Source: Brevundimonas mediterranea
GTDB taxonomy: Bacteria; Pseudomonadota; Alphaproteobacteria; Caulobacterales; Caulobacteraceae
Assembly (NCBI RefSeq): GCF_011064825.1
Contig: NZ_CP048751.1
Location: 2,480,001 to 2,544,000, forward strand
Length of the DNA stretch: 64,000 bases
Direction of reading: 5' to 3'
Shown here: positions 55,079 through 63,580 of the stretch, one piece after another
Layout of the letters: each line of letters begins with the position of its first letter
How positions within the stretch are numbered: position 1 is the first letter of the stretch
Translations under genes and position numbers: made by a program
The notes under the pieces: model-generated
Seen by the model: the letters and a program-made list of their open reading frames with translations, nothing else
Databases searched by the model: none
Told to the model about the DNA's origin: nothing

Positions 55079-56053
55079 TCAGCCGTTCTCGTATCCCCGC
55101 CACCATTTGACAAAGCGCGGCAGGCCCTCGGCCAGGGTGACCTTGGGTTTGTACCCGGTCAGGGCGTTCAGCTTGGAGACGTCGGCATAGGTGGCGGTGA
55201 CGTCGCCGGGCTGCATGGGCCGCATGACCTTGTCCGCCTCGGCGCCCAGGGCGTCTTCCAGGGTGGTGATCATCTCCATCAGGCCGACGGGCGAACTGTC
55301 GCCGATGTTGTAGATCTCGTGCCCGCCCTGCGCGGGCGGATGGTCCAGCACCCCCACGATCCCGTCGACGATGTCGTCGATATAGGTGAAGTCGCGCGCC
55401 ATCTCGCCTTCGCCATAGACCTCGATCGCCTCGCCGCGCGCGATCTTCCGCGTAAAACTGAAATAGGCCATGTCGGGCCGGCCCCACGGGCCATAGACGG
55501 TGAAGAAGCGCAGGCCCGACTGGGGAAAGCCGTACAGCTTGGCGTAGCTCTGGCTCAGCAGTTCGCACGAGCGTTTGGTCGCGGCGTACAGGGACACGGG
55601 ATCTGTCGTCGGATCGTCTTCCCGAAAGCCCGAACCTTCCAGCGGCCGGTCGCCATAGACCGAACTGGACGAGGCGTAGACCAGGTGTTTCACGCCGTTG
55701 TGGCGCGCGGCCTCGAGCATCGACAGATGGCCGGCCAGGTTGGACCGCTCATAGGCGAAGGGGTTCTCGATCGAGTAGCGAACCCCGGCCTGGGCGGCGA
55801 GATGGACGATCCGCTCCACGCCGTGGTCGCGCACCAGGGCCAGCATCCGCTCGTGGTCGGCGATGTCCGCCCGCACCATGGTGAAGCCCTCGCGGGCCTC
55901 CAGACGGGCGGCGCGGGCGTCCTTCAGGGCAGGGTCGTAGTAGTCGTTGAAATTATCGACCCCGATCACGGTTTCGCCGCGATCCAGCAACCGTTCGGCC
56001 GTGTGCATGCCGATGAAGCCGGCCGCGCCGGTGACCAGGATCGGCGCCGCCAT
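55079..56053 (-). CDS. UDP-glucuronate 4-epimerase-like NAD-dependent epimerase
   Basis: A 324-aa extended SDR: GAAGFIG (NAD loop) at 9-15, SSSSVYGD, and the catalytic YAATK. The sequence VGVDNFNDYYDPALK-type region and overall length match the UDP-glucuronate/galacturonate epimerase group. The ATG at 56053 overlaps the ugd stop by one base, so the two act in sequence: UDP-glucose to UDP-glucuronate to UDP-galacturonate. Confidence 0.9.
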   Translation of the reverse strand: MAAPILVTGAAGFIGMHTAERLLDRGETVIGVDNFNDYYDPALKDARAARLEAREGFTMVRADIADHERMLALVRDHGVERIVHLAAQAGVRYSIENPFAYERSNLAGHLSMLEAARHNGVKHLVYASSSSVYGDRPLEGSGFREDDPTTDPVSLYAATKRSCELLSQSYAKLYGFPQSGLRFFTVYGPWGRPDMAYFSFTRKIARGEAIEVYGEGEMARDFTYIDDIVDGIVGVLDHPPAQGGHEIYNIGDSSPVGLMEMITTLEDALGAEADKVMRPMQPGDVTATYADVSKLNALTGYKPKVTLAEGLPRFVKWWRGYENG

Positions 56054-57369
56054 CAGCCGCGTCCGATGCCGGAATATCTGAAGCCGCGCTTCAGCATGTC
56101 CTCGGGGCGATAGACGTTCCGCAGATCCACCAGCACGGGCTGGTTCATCAGCAGCTTGACCCGGTCCAGGTCCAGGGCCCGGAACTGGTCCCATTCGGTG
56201 ATGATGACGACGGCGTCGGCGCCTTCGACGGCGTCATAGGCGTTGGCCTTCATGATCACGTCCGGCAACAGCTTGCCCGCCTCGTGCATGCCTTCGGGAT
56301 CAAAGGCCTGGACCCGTGCGCCGGCGGCGATCAGGGCCGGGGCGATGTCCAGCGACGGGGCGTCGCGCATGTCGTCGGTGTTCGGTTTGAAGGTCAGGCC
56401 CAGCAGGGCGATGGTCTTGCCCGCGACGCTGTCGCCCAGGGTCGTCTCGACCCGGCCGGCCATGGCCTTCTTGCGCGCGTCGTTGACCTCGACCGTGGTC
56501 TCGATCAGCCGCACTGGTGCGCCGTACTGCTGGGCCGTGCGGACCAGGGCGATGGTGTCCTTGGGGAAGCAGGAGCCGCCGTAGCCGGGGCCGGCGTGCA
56601 GGAATTTCGAGCCGATCCGCTTGTCCAGGCCGATGCCGCGCGCGACCTGCTGCACATCGGCGCCCACGGCCTCGCACAGGTCGGCCATCTCGTTGATGAA
56701 GGTGATCTTCATCGCCAGGAAGGCGTTGGCCGCATATTTGATCAGCTCGGACGTGCGCCGGCCGACGAACAGCAGGGGGCTCTCGTTCAGGTTCAGCGGA
56801 CGATAGAGTTCGCCCATCACCTCTCTGGCGCGCGGCGCCGTCTCGCCGTCGTTGACGCCGATCACGACCCGGTCGGGGCGTTTGAAGTCGCCGATGGCGG
56901 CGCCTTCGCGCAGGAACTCCGGATTGGACACGACGGCGAAGTCGGCGTTCGGATTGACCCGGCGGATGATGGCCTCCACCTCGTCGCCGGTGCCGACCGG
57001 GACCGTGGACTTGGTCACCACCACGGTGAAGCCGTCGATCAGGCCGGCGATCTCCTCGGCCGCCGCATAGACATAGCTCAGGTCCGCATGGCCGTCGCCG
57101 CGGCGGGTCGGGGTGCCGACGGCGATGAAGACGGCGTCGGCGTTGCGGATGGCCTCGGCGCTCTCCAGCGTGAAGAACAGCCGGCCTTCCTCGACGTTGG
57201 CGGCGACCAGATCGTCCAGGCCGGGTTCGAAGATCGGGATTTCGCCCCGCTCCAGCCGTTCGATCTTCGACGGGTCCTTGTCGATGCAGGTCACCACATG
57301 GCCGAAGTCGGCGAAACAGGCTCCAGACACCAGGCCCACATAGCCTGTGCCGATCATTGCGACGCGCAT
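56053..57369 (-). CDS. ugd: UDP-glucose 6-dehydrogenase
   Basis: A 438-aa enzyme that oxidises UDP-glucose to UDP-glucuronate with NAD. The N-terminal MIGTGYVGLV binds NAD, and the catalytic cysteine is C267 in GYGGSCFPKDT. FKPNTDDMRDAPS in the C-terminal domain is a family block. It is first in a two-gene operon for acidic sugar nucleotides, used in exopolysaccharide or LPS. Confidence 0.96.
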   Translation of the reverse strand: MRVAMIGTGYVGLVSGACFADFGHVVTCIDKDPSKIERLERGEIPIFEPGLDDLVAANVEEGRLFFTLESAEAIRNADAVFIAVGTPTRRGDGHADLSYVYAAAEEIAGLIDGFTVVVTKSTVPVGTGDEVEAIIRRVNPNADFAVVSNPEFLREGAAIGDFKRPDRVVIGVNDGETAPRAREVMGELYRPLNLNESPLLFVGRRTSELIKYAANAFLAMKITFINEMADLCEAVGADVQQVARGIGLDKRIGSKFLHAGPGYGGSCFPKDTIALVRTAQQYGAPVRLIETTVEVNDARKKAMAGRVETTLGDSVAGKTIALLGLTFKPNTDDMRDAPSLDIAPALIAAGARVQAFDPEGMHEAGKLLPDVIMKANAYDAVEGADAVVIITEWDQFRALDLDRVKLLMNQPVLVDLRNVYRPEDMLKRGFRYSGIGRG

Positions 57370-57594
57370 CTAGAAAATCCCGTTCATCGTTGTGCAGCCT
57401 TAGAATCCGGCACGTTTCAACGCAACGGCGCGGGAGGCCCATGCGTCAAACGCAGTGTCGGGCGCCCCCCTATATACGGCCGGGCTTCCTGGCGGGTCAG
57501 GCCGGATGCATAAATTCGCCGGATGGGGCAAAACGCCATCCCATCAGACGCGCCGCCCGGCGTGTCCGCCTGCGAATCGAGCGAAGGACGCGAC

Positions 57595-58239
57595 ATGGAA
57601 CTGATCATCGGCCCCCGCACCTATTCGACCTGGTCGCTGCGCGGCTGGTTGATCCTGAAGCACACGGGCGCGGACTTCGGCGTCATCGACGTGCGCTACG
57701 ACACAAAGGCCCAGAAGGCGGCGCTGCGGGATCTCTCCCCGTCCGGATTCGTGCCCGTGCTGCGGGTGGACGGCGAGATGATCTGGGACACCCTGGCCAT
57801 CGGCGAATGGGCGGCTGAACACTATCCCCAGGCGCGGATGTGGCCTGCCGATCCCGTCGTCCGCGCCCTGGCCCGGTCGGCGACGGCCGAGATGCATTCC
57901 GGCTTTTCCGCCCTTCGGACCTTCTGCGGCATGGGACCGGACCGGCCCATGGTCGGCGACGCCCGGTCAGAGACCCCGTCCGACCCGGTGCTGGACCGGG
58001 ATCTGGCGCGGATCGTCGCCCTGTTTCGGCAGATGCGGCGTCGGTTCGGCGGGGACGGTCCCTGGCTGTTCGGCGACTGGTCGATCGCCGACGCCTTCTT
58101 CACTCCGGTCGCGGCGCGTGTCCGCCATTTCCAGATCGATCTGGCCGACCACGGCGACGACGGCGTCGCTGCGGCCTATGTCCAGAGCCTGCTGGCCCAC
58201 CCGGACTTCCGCCTGTGGGAGACGGAGGCTCTGACTTAA
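57595..58239 (+). CDS. Glutathione S-transferase
   Basis: A 214-aa cytosolic GST. The N-terminal thioredoxin fold has TYSTWSLRGWL with a likely catalytic Ser, GFVPVLRVDGEMIWDTLAI (cis-Pro and glutathione-binding D), then an all-helical domain with GDWSIADAFFTPV. The ATG at 57595 has AAGGA 7 nt upstream. It is divergent from ugd. Confidence 0.92.
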   Translation: MELIIGPRTYSTWSLRGWLILKHTGADFGVIDVRYDTKAQKAALRDLSPSGFVPVLRVDGEMIWDTLAIGEWAAEHYPQARMWPADPVVRALARSATAEMHSGFSALRTFCGMGPDRPMVGDARSETPSDPVLDRDLARIVALFRQMRRRFGGDGPWLFGDWSIADAFFTPVAARVRHFQIDLADHGDDGVAAAYVQSLLAHPDFRLWETEALT

Positions 58240-58334
58240 AAGCCGGGAAACCAAGCTTTCGCACCGGGTGTTAAGGCGACGTCGTTATCCCGGATGTGAA
58301 CGCGGATCGCGCGTCTCGCCGGGGAGAAAGACCG

Positions 58335-58475
58335 ATGCCGACCCGCTTAGTCGTGGCGAAACAGGGGGCGGAGGTCCCGGTTCAGGCCCGCCCGCTTAAT
58401 CCCGTCATGGCCTATGTGCTGGCCGCCGTCGTCGGCGCCGCCTTCTGGGCGATGCTGCTCACCGCCCTGTTCTGA
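58335..58475 (+). CDS. 46-aa single-pass membrane peptide
   Basis: A short frame starting at ATG 58335 with GGGGAGA 8 nt upstream. The protein has a polar head of about 22 residues and one membrane segment (VMAYVLAAVVGAAFWAML, about 24-42). Good coding signals and lack of competing frames support it. Function unknown. Confidence 0.6.
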   Translation: MPTRLVVAKQGAEVPVQARPLNPVMAYVLAAVVGAAFWAMLLTALF

Positions 58476-58478
58476 ACC

Positions 58479-60173
58479 CTATCGACCGCCGCCGACGGTG
58501 GCCGCCTGGGCGACCAGTACGGGTTCGGCGACCGGCGCGGGCGGCACATAGTCCAGCGACACCGGAACCAGTTTCGCGCCCGAGGCCACGGCGTCCAGGG
58601 TGTTCAGCGGTCCGCCGAACATCCGCTGATAGATCCAGTAGCTGGCCACGACCTTTTCCACGTAGTCGCGCGCCTGGGGCACGTCGATCGTCTCGATCAG
58701 CAGCAGGGGATCGGCGTCCGGCCCCAGCTTGCGCACCGCCGTCAGCATCGGCCCCGGTCCGGCGTTGTACGAGGCCACGGCCCGCAGCAGGTCGCCCTGG
58801 AAGGCCGGCAGCTGGAGCATCCGGTTGATATAGGCCTGGCCCAGCCGCATGTTGGTCGCGGGAACCAGCAGTTTGGACGGATCGGTGACGAAGGTCCGGT
58901 CCCCGGTCATCTCCGCCGCCGTCGTCGGCATCACCTGCATCAGCCCATAGGCGCCGGCGCTGGACCGGGCGTCGGGATTGAAGTCGGTCTCCTTGCGCGC
59001 CAGGGCGTAGACCAGCGCCTTCTCGATGACGAAGCCGCCCTCCGGCTCCAGCACGGGCATGGGGAAGCGCATCGCGTCGATCCGGGTCGCGTCGCCCCCA
59101 TTGCCCGACATCATCACCCGCGCCAGAGCCGTCCACATGCGCGCGGCGTCGCCCACGGCGGTGCGCAGGCCCGAGCGCAATTCGCTTTCGCCCTCGGTGC
59201 GTCGGCCCACTTCATAATAGGCGACGGTGCGTTTGGCGCGGGCGTCGGTCTGGACAAAGGCTTCCAGTTCGCCGGTCTCGACCCGCGCGCCCTGGGGCAC
59301 ATAGGCGGCGCGTTGCAGGCGCGGTTCCGCCTGGTAGGCGCGCGGCCCCATGTTCTCGATGGTCGGCTCCTCGCCCAGCTGACGCAGGGCGATCTGGCCG
59401 TAGAAGGTGGCCGGCCACTGTCCGGCCAGGCGCAGATAGTCGTTGACCCGGTCCTGCCGGCCCGACTGCGAGGCGGCGCGCGCGGTCCAGTAGGCGGCGC
59501 CGGCGCGGACCCAGGGGTCTTCGGTCGGATCGTTGGCGACGCGTTCGAAGGCGGCGAAGGATTCGTGGAACTGGCCCAGCCGCCATTCCGCCAGTCCGAC
59601 CGTCCACCAGTCGCCGATCTCGCGCCCGACGGCCGAGGCGCCGGTCAGGTCGTCATTGTTATAGGCGATGCGCGCCGCCTTCATCGGATCGACGGCCGGG
59701 CCGCCCGAGACGGCGGAAACGACGCTGTTCCAGGTCCGACCCAGAAGACCGCCGGGCTTGACCGGTTCGGGCGCTCCGTCGGGCCGGCGGCGCAGGGCCA
59801 GGGTATAGACCCGGTCGGCGCAGGGCAGGTCGGAATAGGTTTCAAGCCAGGCCGTCAGTTCGTCATAGGTGGCGACGTGATCGGGGTGGAACAGGCTTTC
59901 GAACTCGACCTGGCCCAGCAGGACCCGGTCCTGGGCCTGACGGGCCGAGGCGCGGGCGGCCTCGATGTCGCCGCGCCGCAGGGCGTCGAAGGCGGTGGTG
60001 TAGGACAGGCGGTCGGCCGAACTCAGGGCCGTGGGGCGGGCGGAACCGGACGCGGCGCCGGACATTCCGTCAAAAGGCGTTTCCGCCAGGGCCGAGCCTG
60101 CGGCGGCCCAACCTGAAGCGGCGAGCGCAAAAACCAGCGTCGAGGCCAGACTAGCCCGGCGGAACATATTCAT
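58479..60173 (-). CDS. Soluble lytic murein transglycosylase (Slt family)
   Basis: A 564-aa exported enzyme that cleaves peptidoglycan glycan strands to 1,6-anhydro products. After the signal peptide (ending near GSALAE) comes a long helical superhelix, then the C-terminal SLT domain. Its catalytic Glu is E395 in ARKETDFNPDA, followed by GAYGLMQVMPTTA and YNAGPG. The ATG at 60173 was preferred; its ribosome binding site is weak. The 3' end is 3 nt from the 46-aa gene, in convergent orientation. Confidence 0.93.
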   Translation of the reverse strand: MNMFRRASLASTLVFALAASGWAAAGSALAETPFDGMSGAASGSARPTALSSADRLSYTTAFDALRRGDIEAARASARQAQDRVLLGQVEFESLFHPDHVATYDELTAWLETYSDLPCADRVYTLALRRRPDGAPEPVKPGGLLGRTWNSVVSAVSGGPAVDPMKAARIAYNNDDLTGASAVGREIGDWWTVGLAEWRLGQFHESFAAFERVANDPTEDPWVRAGAAYWTARAASQSGRQDRVNDYLRLAGQWPATFYGQIALRQLGEEPTIENMGPRAYQAEPRLQRAAYVPQGARVETGELEAFVQTDARAKRTVAYYEVGRRTEGESELRSGLRTAVGDAARMWTALARVMMSGNGGDATRIDAMRFPMPVLEPEGGFVIEKALVYALARKETDFNPDARSSAGAYGLMQVMPTTAAEMTGDRTFVTDPSKLLVPATNMRLGQAYINRMLQLPAFQGDLLRAVASYNAGPGPMLTAVRKLGPDADPLLLIETIDVPQARDYVEKVVASYWIYQRMFGGPLNTLDAVASGAKLVPVSLDYVPPAPVAEPVLVAQAATVGGGR

Positions 60174-60274
60174 ACGCGGCGGCCCCGTTGGCGTCACCCT
60201 GCCCGTTCTCGTCAGGCGGGGATCGTTTGGCGTTGGTCGTCAAACGACCAGCATGCCTTAAAGCGGCGCTAACC

Positions 60275-61072
60275 TCAACCTGAGCCGTCCAGTTTTGCTG
60301 CAAATGCGAGAAGATCGGCCCAGACCTGCCGTTTGGCCTGGGGCTGACGCAGCAGGAAGGCGGGGTGCAGGGTCGGCAGGGCGGGGGCGGACACGCCCCC
60401 TTCAGCCAGCCGCCATTCTCGCCACTGGCCGCGCATCTTCATGATCCCGTCTTCGGTCTGCAGCACCGACTTGGCCGCCGCCGCGCCCAGCAACAGGACC
60501 GCCTTGGGCTGCAGCAGGGCGAAGGCGCGTTCGACGAACGGGGCGCACACGGCCTGTTCCTGCGGGGTCGGGGTGCGATTGCCGGGCGGGCGCCAGAAGA
60601 CGGTGTTGGTGATGAAGACCTTGTCGGTCAGGCCCGCCGCCGCCAGCATCCGGTCCAGCAGCTTGCCGGCCCGACCCACGAAGGGCTGGCCCAGCCGGTC
60701 CTCGTCCGCGCCGGGGCCTTCGCCGATGACCATGACGGGGGCGTTGGGATTGCCCCGCCCGAACACCGACTGGCTGGCCCCCATGCCGCGCAGGGGACAG
60801 CCCTCGAACGCCGCCACCGCCGCCGCCAGATCCTGCAGGGTCGAGGCCCCCGTCGCCAGACGCCGCGCCTCGGCCAGGGCGTCCTGGGCGCTGGGTCCGG
60901 CCAGGGGCATGACGACCGAGGCGGTGGCCTTCTGCACCGCCTTCAGGGCCGGGGGCGGGGCCAGATGGGTGTGATCGACCGGCGCATCGCCATAGCAGGC
61001 GTCCACGCCCGCATCCCGCCAGAAGGCGAGCAGGCTTTCGACTGCAGCTATGTCATGGGGTTGCGCGTTCAT
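60275..61072 (-). CDS. Uracil-DNA glycosylase, family-4-like
   Basis: A 265-aa DNA repair enzyme that removes uracil from DNA. The active-site block GEGPGADEDRLGQPFVGRAGKLLD lies at about 117-140, and LHPAFLLRQP near 244 supplies the second motif. Family 4 enzymes normally hold a [4Fe-4S] cluster with four Cys, but here only the second (EGCPL) and fourth (AVCAPF) are visible; FWRPPGNRTP replaces KCRPPxNRxP. The start at 61072 is taken from the family N-terminus. Confidence 0.88.
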   Translation of the reverse strand: MNAQPHDIAAVESLLAFWRDAGVDACYGDAPVDHTHLAPPPALKAVQKATASVVMPLAGPSAQDALAEARRLATGASTLQDLAAAVAAFEGCPLRGMGASQSVFGRGNPNAPVMVIGEGPGADEDRLGQPFVGRAGKLLDRMLAAAGLTDKVFITNTVFWRPPGNRTPTPQEQAVCAPFVERAFALLQPKAVLLLGAAAAKSVLQTEDGIMKMRGQWREWRLAEGGVSAPALPTLHPAFLLRQPQAKRQVWADLLAFAAKLDGSG

Positions 61073-61092
61073 GTCTAAGGTACCGATAGGCC

Positions 61093-61122
61093 TTGACCGC
61101 CCTCGCGTCACCTTCCGATAAG
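61093..61122 (+). promoter_or_regulatory. Predicted promoter of the ETF-QO gene
   Basis: TTGACC at 61093-61098 and GATAAG at 61117-61122 with 18-nt spacing, about 40 nt before the start codon. Confidence 0.4.
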
Positions 61123-61162
61123 CGGCATAACCATACGAACAAGCTGGATTTCAGGGGAAGAC

Positions 61163-62923
61163 ATGGCCGAAGAAGCCATCGAGGGCGGCGCAGAGAACGC
61201 CCGCCAGGAAGCGATCATCGACAATCTGCCGCCGCTGGAGGCGCTGCAGGGCGTCGAGCGCGAGGTGATGGAATACGACGTCGTCGTCGTCGGCGGCGGT
61301 CCCGCCGGCCTGTCGGCGGCCATCCGCCTGAAGCAGCGGGCGGAAAAGGACGGCAAGGAGATCACCGTCGCGGTGCTGGAAAAGGGCGCCGAGGTCGGCG
61401 GCCATATCCTGTCGGGCGCCGTGATCGATCCCAAGGCGCTGAACGAACTCTTCCCCGACTGGAAGGACCGTGGCGCGCCGCTGGAGACCCCCGTCACCAG
61501 AGACAAATTCCTTCTGCTGGGGCCGCAAGGGTCGGCGTCCCTGCCCATGCCCCTGCTGCCGCCCTTCATGCACAACCACGGCTGCTACATCGCCTCGCTG
61601 GGCAATGTCGCGCGCTGGCTCGGCGAACAGGCCGAGGCCCTGGGGGTCGAGGTCTATCCCGGCATGGCCGCCAGCCACGTCGTCTGGGAAGAGGGCACCG
61701 GCCGGGTGAAGGGCGTCGTCGCGGGGGTCTTCGGCATCGACCGCGAGGGCAAGCCGACCGGCGACTTCCAGCCGGGCATCGAACTGCACGGAAAATATGT
61801 CTTCATCGCCGAGGGCGTTCGCGGCTCCCTGGCCAAGACCATCATCGCCAAGCACAGGCTCCAGGACGGCAAGTCGCCCCAGAAATACGGCATCGGCCTG
61901 AAGGAGCTGTGGCAGGTGCCCGCCGAACAGCATCAGCCCGGCCTGGCCCAGCACACCACCGGCTGGCCGCTGGACGAACACACCGGCGGCGGCAGCTTCC
62001 TGTACCATTTCGGCGACCGCTACGTGGCCATCGGCTATGTGGTGCACCTGAACTACAAGAACCCGTTCCTGTCGCCGTTCGACGAGTTCCAGCGCTTCAA
62101 GCACCACCCGTCCATCGCTTCGCATCTGGAGGGCGGCACGCGCATCTCCTACGGCGCCCGGGCGATCACCGAGGGCGGCCTGCAGTCGATTCCGAAGCTG
62201 TCGTTCCCCGGCGGCGTCCTGATCGGCTGCTCGGCCGGCTTTGTGAACGTGCCCCGCATCAAGGGCAGCCATAATGCGATGAAGACCGGCATGCTGGCCG
62301 CCGACGCCGCCTATGACGCCGTTCAGGCCGGGCGCGGCGGCGACGAACTGGTCGAATACCAGACCGCCTTCGAAAAGAGCTGGGTCCACAAGGAGCTGTC
62401 CCTGGTCAGGAACGCCAAGCCCCTGCTGTCGAAGTTCGGCACCACCCTGGGCGGGGCGCTGGGCATGTTCGACATGTGGTGCCGCACCCTGCTGGGCGGC
62501 TGGTCGCCGATCCCGACGCTGAAGCACGACAAGACCGACGCCGCCTCGACCGAACTGGCGGTCAAGCACAAGCCCATCACCTATCCCAAGCCGGACGGGA
62601 AATTGTCGTTCGACAAGCTGTCGTCCGTCTTCATCTCCAACACCAACCACGCCGAGGACCAGCCGGCCCACCTGAAGCTGCTGGACCCGTCCAAGCCGAT
62701 CCAGGTCAACCTGCCCAAATACGGCGAACCGGCCCGGCTGTACTGCCCGGCGGGCGTCTATGAGGTCGTCTATGCGGACGAGGTCGCCAAGACCGATCCG
62801 CGCTTCGTCATCAACGCCCAGAACTGCGTCCACTGCAAAACCTGCGACATCAAGGATCCGTCGCAGAACATCGTCTGGGTCACGCCCGAAGGCGGCGGCG
62901 GCCCGAACTATCCGAACATGTGA
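61163..62923 (+). CDS. Electron transfer flavoprotein-ubiquinone oxidoreductase
   Basis: A 586-aa inner-membrane-associated FAD/[4Fe-4S] enzyme that passes electrons from ETF to ubiquinone during fatty acid and amino acid oxidation. The FAD loop GGGPAG is at 44-49, and the ubiquinone-binding region and a C-terminal ferredoxin-like domain follow. The cluster ligands are C528, C555, C558 and C561 (NCVHCKTC). AGGGGAAG precedes the ATG. The genes for ETF itself are not nearby. Confidence 0.97.
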   Translation: MAEEAIEGGAENARQEAIIDNLPPLEALQGVEREVMEYDVVVVGGGPAGLSAAIRLKQRAEKDGKEITVAVLEKGAEVGGHILSGAVIDPKALNELFPDWKDRGAPLETPVTRDKFLLLGPQGSASLPMPLLPPFMHNHGCYIASLGNVARWLGEQAEALGVEVYPGMAASHVVWEEGTGRVKGVVAGVFGIDREGKPTGDFQPGIELHGKYVFIAEGVRGSLAKTIIAKHRLQDGKSPQKYGIGLKELWQVPAEQHQPGLAQHTTGWPLDEHTGGGSFLYHFGDRYVAIGYVVHLNYKNPFLSPFDEFQRFKHHPSIASHLEGGTRISYGARAITEGGLQSIPKLSFPGGVLIGCSAGFVNVPRIKGSHNAMKTGMLAADAAYDAVQAGRGGDELVEYQTAFEKSWVHKELSLVRNAKPLLSKFGTTLGGALGMFDMWCRTLLGGWSPIPTLKHDKTDAASTELAVKHKPITYPKPDGKLSFDKLSSVFISNTNHAEDQPAHLKLLDPSKPIQVNLPKYGEPARLYCPAGVYEVVYADEVAKTDPRFVINAQNCVHCKTCDIKDPSQNIVWVTPEGGGGPNYPNM

Positions 62924-62942
62924 CGCAACACCGGCGCTGGGG

Positions 62943-63278
62943 TCATAGCCAGCGCCGGATCGTCTCCATGACGACGGCCAGTCGCGCCTCGTCCAGCCGG
63001 CCGATCCTTTCGGCGGCTGAGGCTTCAATAGTGGCGATCTTCGAGGGGCGCACGACCGAAGGGGCGGGCAGCCCTGCCTCCCCGTAACGGTCCTCCAGGT
63101 CCAGATCATCGGGCCAGCGTCGGTTGGCGGCGCTGGTGATCATCACCACCCAGATCAAACCGGCCTGATCGCCGATCCCGCCTGCGGACACCACCAATCC
63201 CGGCCGATGCTGGCGGGTGTTGCGGTCGGTATAGGGAAAGGGGATGCGGACGACGTCGCCGCGTTCAAAGTCCGGCAT
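62943..63278 (-). CDS. PemK/MazF-like toxin
   Basis: A 111-aa protein with the MazF fold pattern FERGDVVRIPFPYTD at 3-17, RPGLVVS, then VVMITSA and a late KIATI segment. Such toxins are sequence-specific mRNA endoribonucleases. It starts 14 nt inside the antitoxin gene. Confidence 0.88.
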   Translation of the reverse strand: MPDFERGDVVRIPFPYTDRNTRQHRPGLVVSAGGIGDQAGLIWVVMITSAANRRWPDDLDLEDRYGEAGLPAPSVVRPSKIATIEASAAERIGRLDEARLAVVMETIRRWL

Positions 63279-63480
63279 AGGCCTTGCGGTCCGCCTCGCT
63301 GTCCCATTCCTCGAAGGTCGCAAAGGGATCGTCGGCCGCCGTTTTGCGCGCCTTTTTCAACAGAACCCGTTCTCCCTCGATCTCGTAGATCAGCTCGTCG
63401 CCGTCCTGCAGTTTCAAGGCGGCGCGCACCGGCTGGGGGATGGTGGTCTGGGCCTTGGACGTCAGGCGGCTTGTGATCAT
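63265..63480 (-). CDS. AbrB/MazE-type antitoxin
   Basis: A 71-aa protein: AbrB-type DNA-binding swapped hairpin at 1-45 (SRLTSKAQTTIPQPVRAALKLQDGDELIYEI) and an acidic, flexible toxin-binding tail (DDPFATFEEWDSEAD). The start at 63480 has GAGG 5 nt upstream; the frame runs further without coding character. The antitoxin precedes the toxin, as usual for mazEF. Confidence 0.88.
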   Translation of the reverse strand: MITSRLTSKAQTTIPQPVRAALKLQDGDELIYEIEGERVLLKKARKTAADDPFATFEEWDSEADRKAYAGL

Positions 63481-63490
63481 CATCGCCTCG

Positions 63491-63507
63491 GTAAGGATTT
63501 TCCTTAC
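63491..63507. promoter_or_regulatory. Operator palindrome of the MazEF-like pair
   Basis: GTAAGGATTTTCCTTAC is a perfect 7-bp inverted repeat with a 3-bp centre, 11 nt before the antitoxin start. It is the likely autoregulatory site. Confidence 0.65.
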
Positions 63508-63580
63508 GATACGCCGTCGCCCGCCCTCGTCAACCATCTGTCCTCTTGCGGGGGCAGGGGAAACCGTGAAGGGTCGCGGC

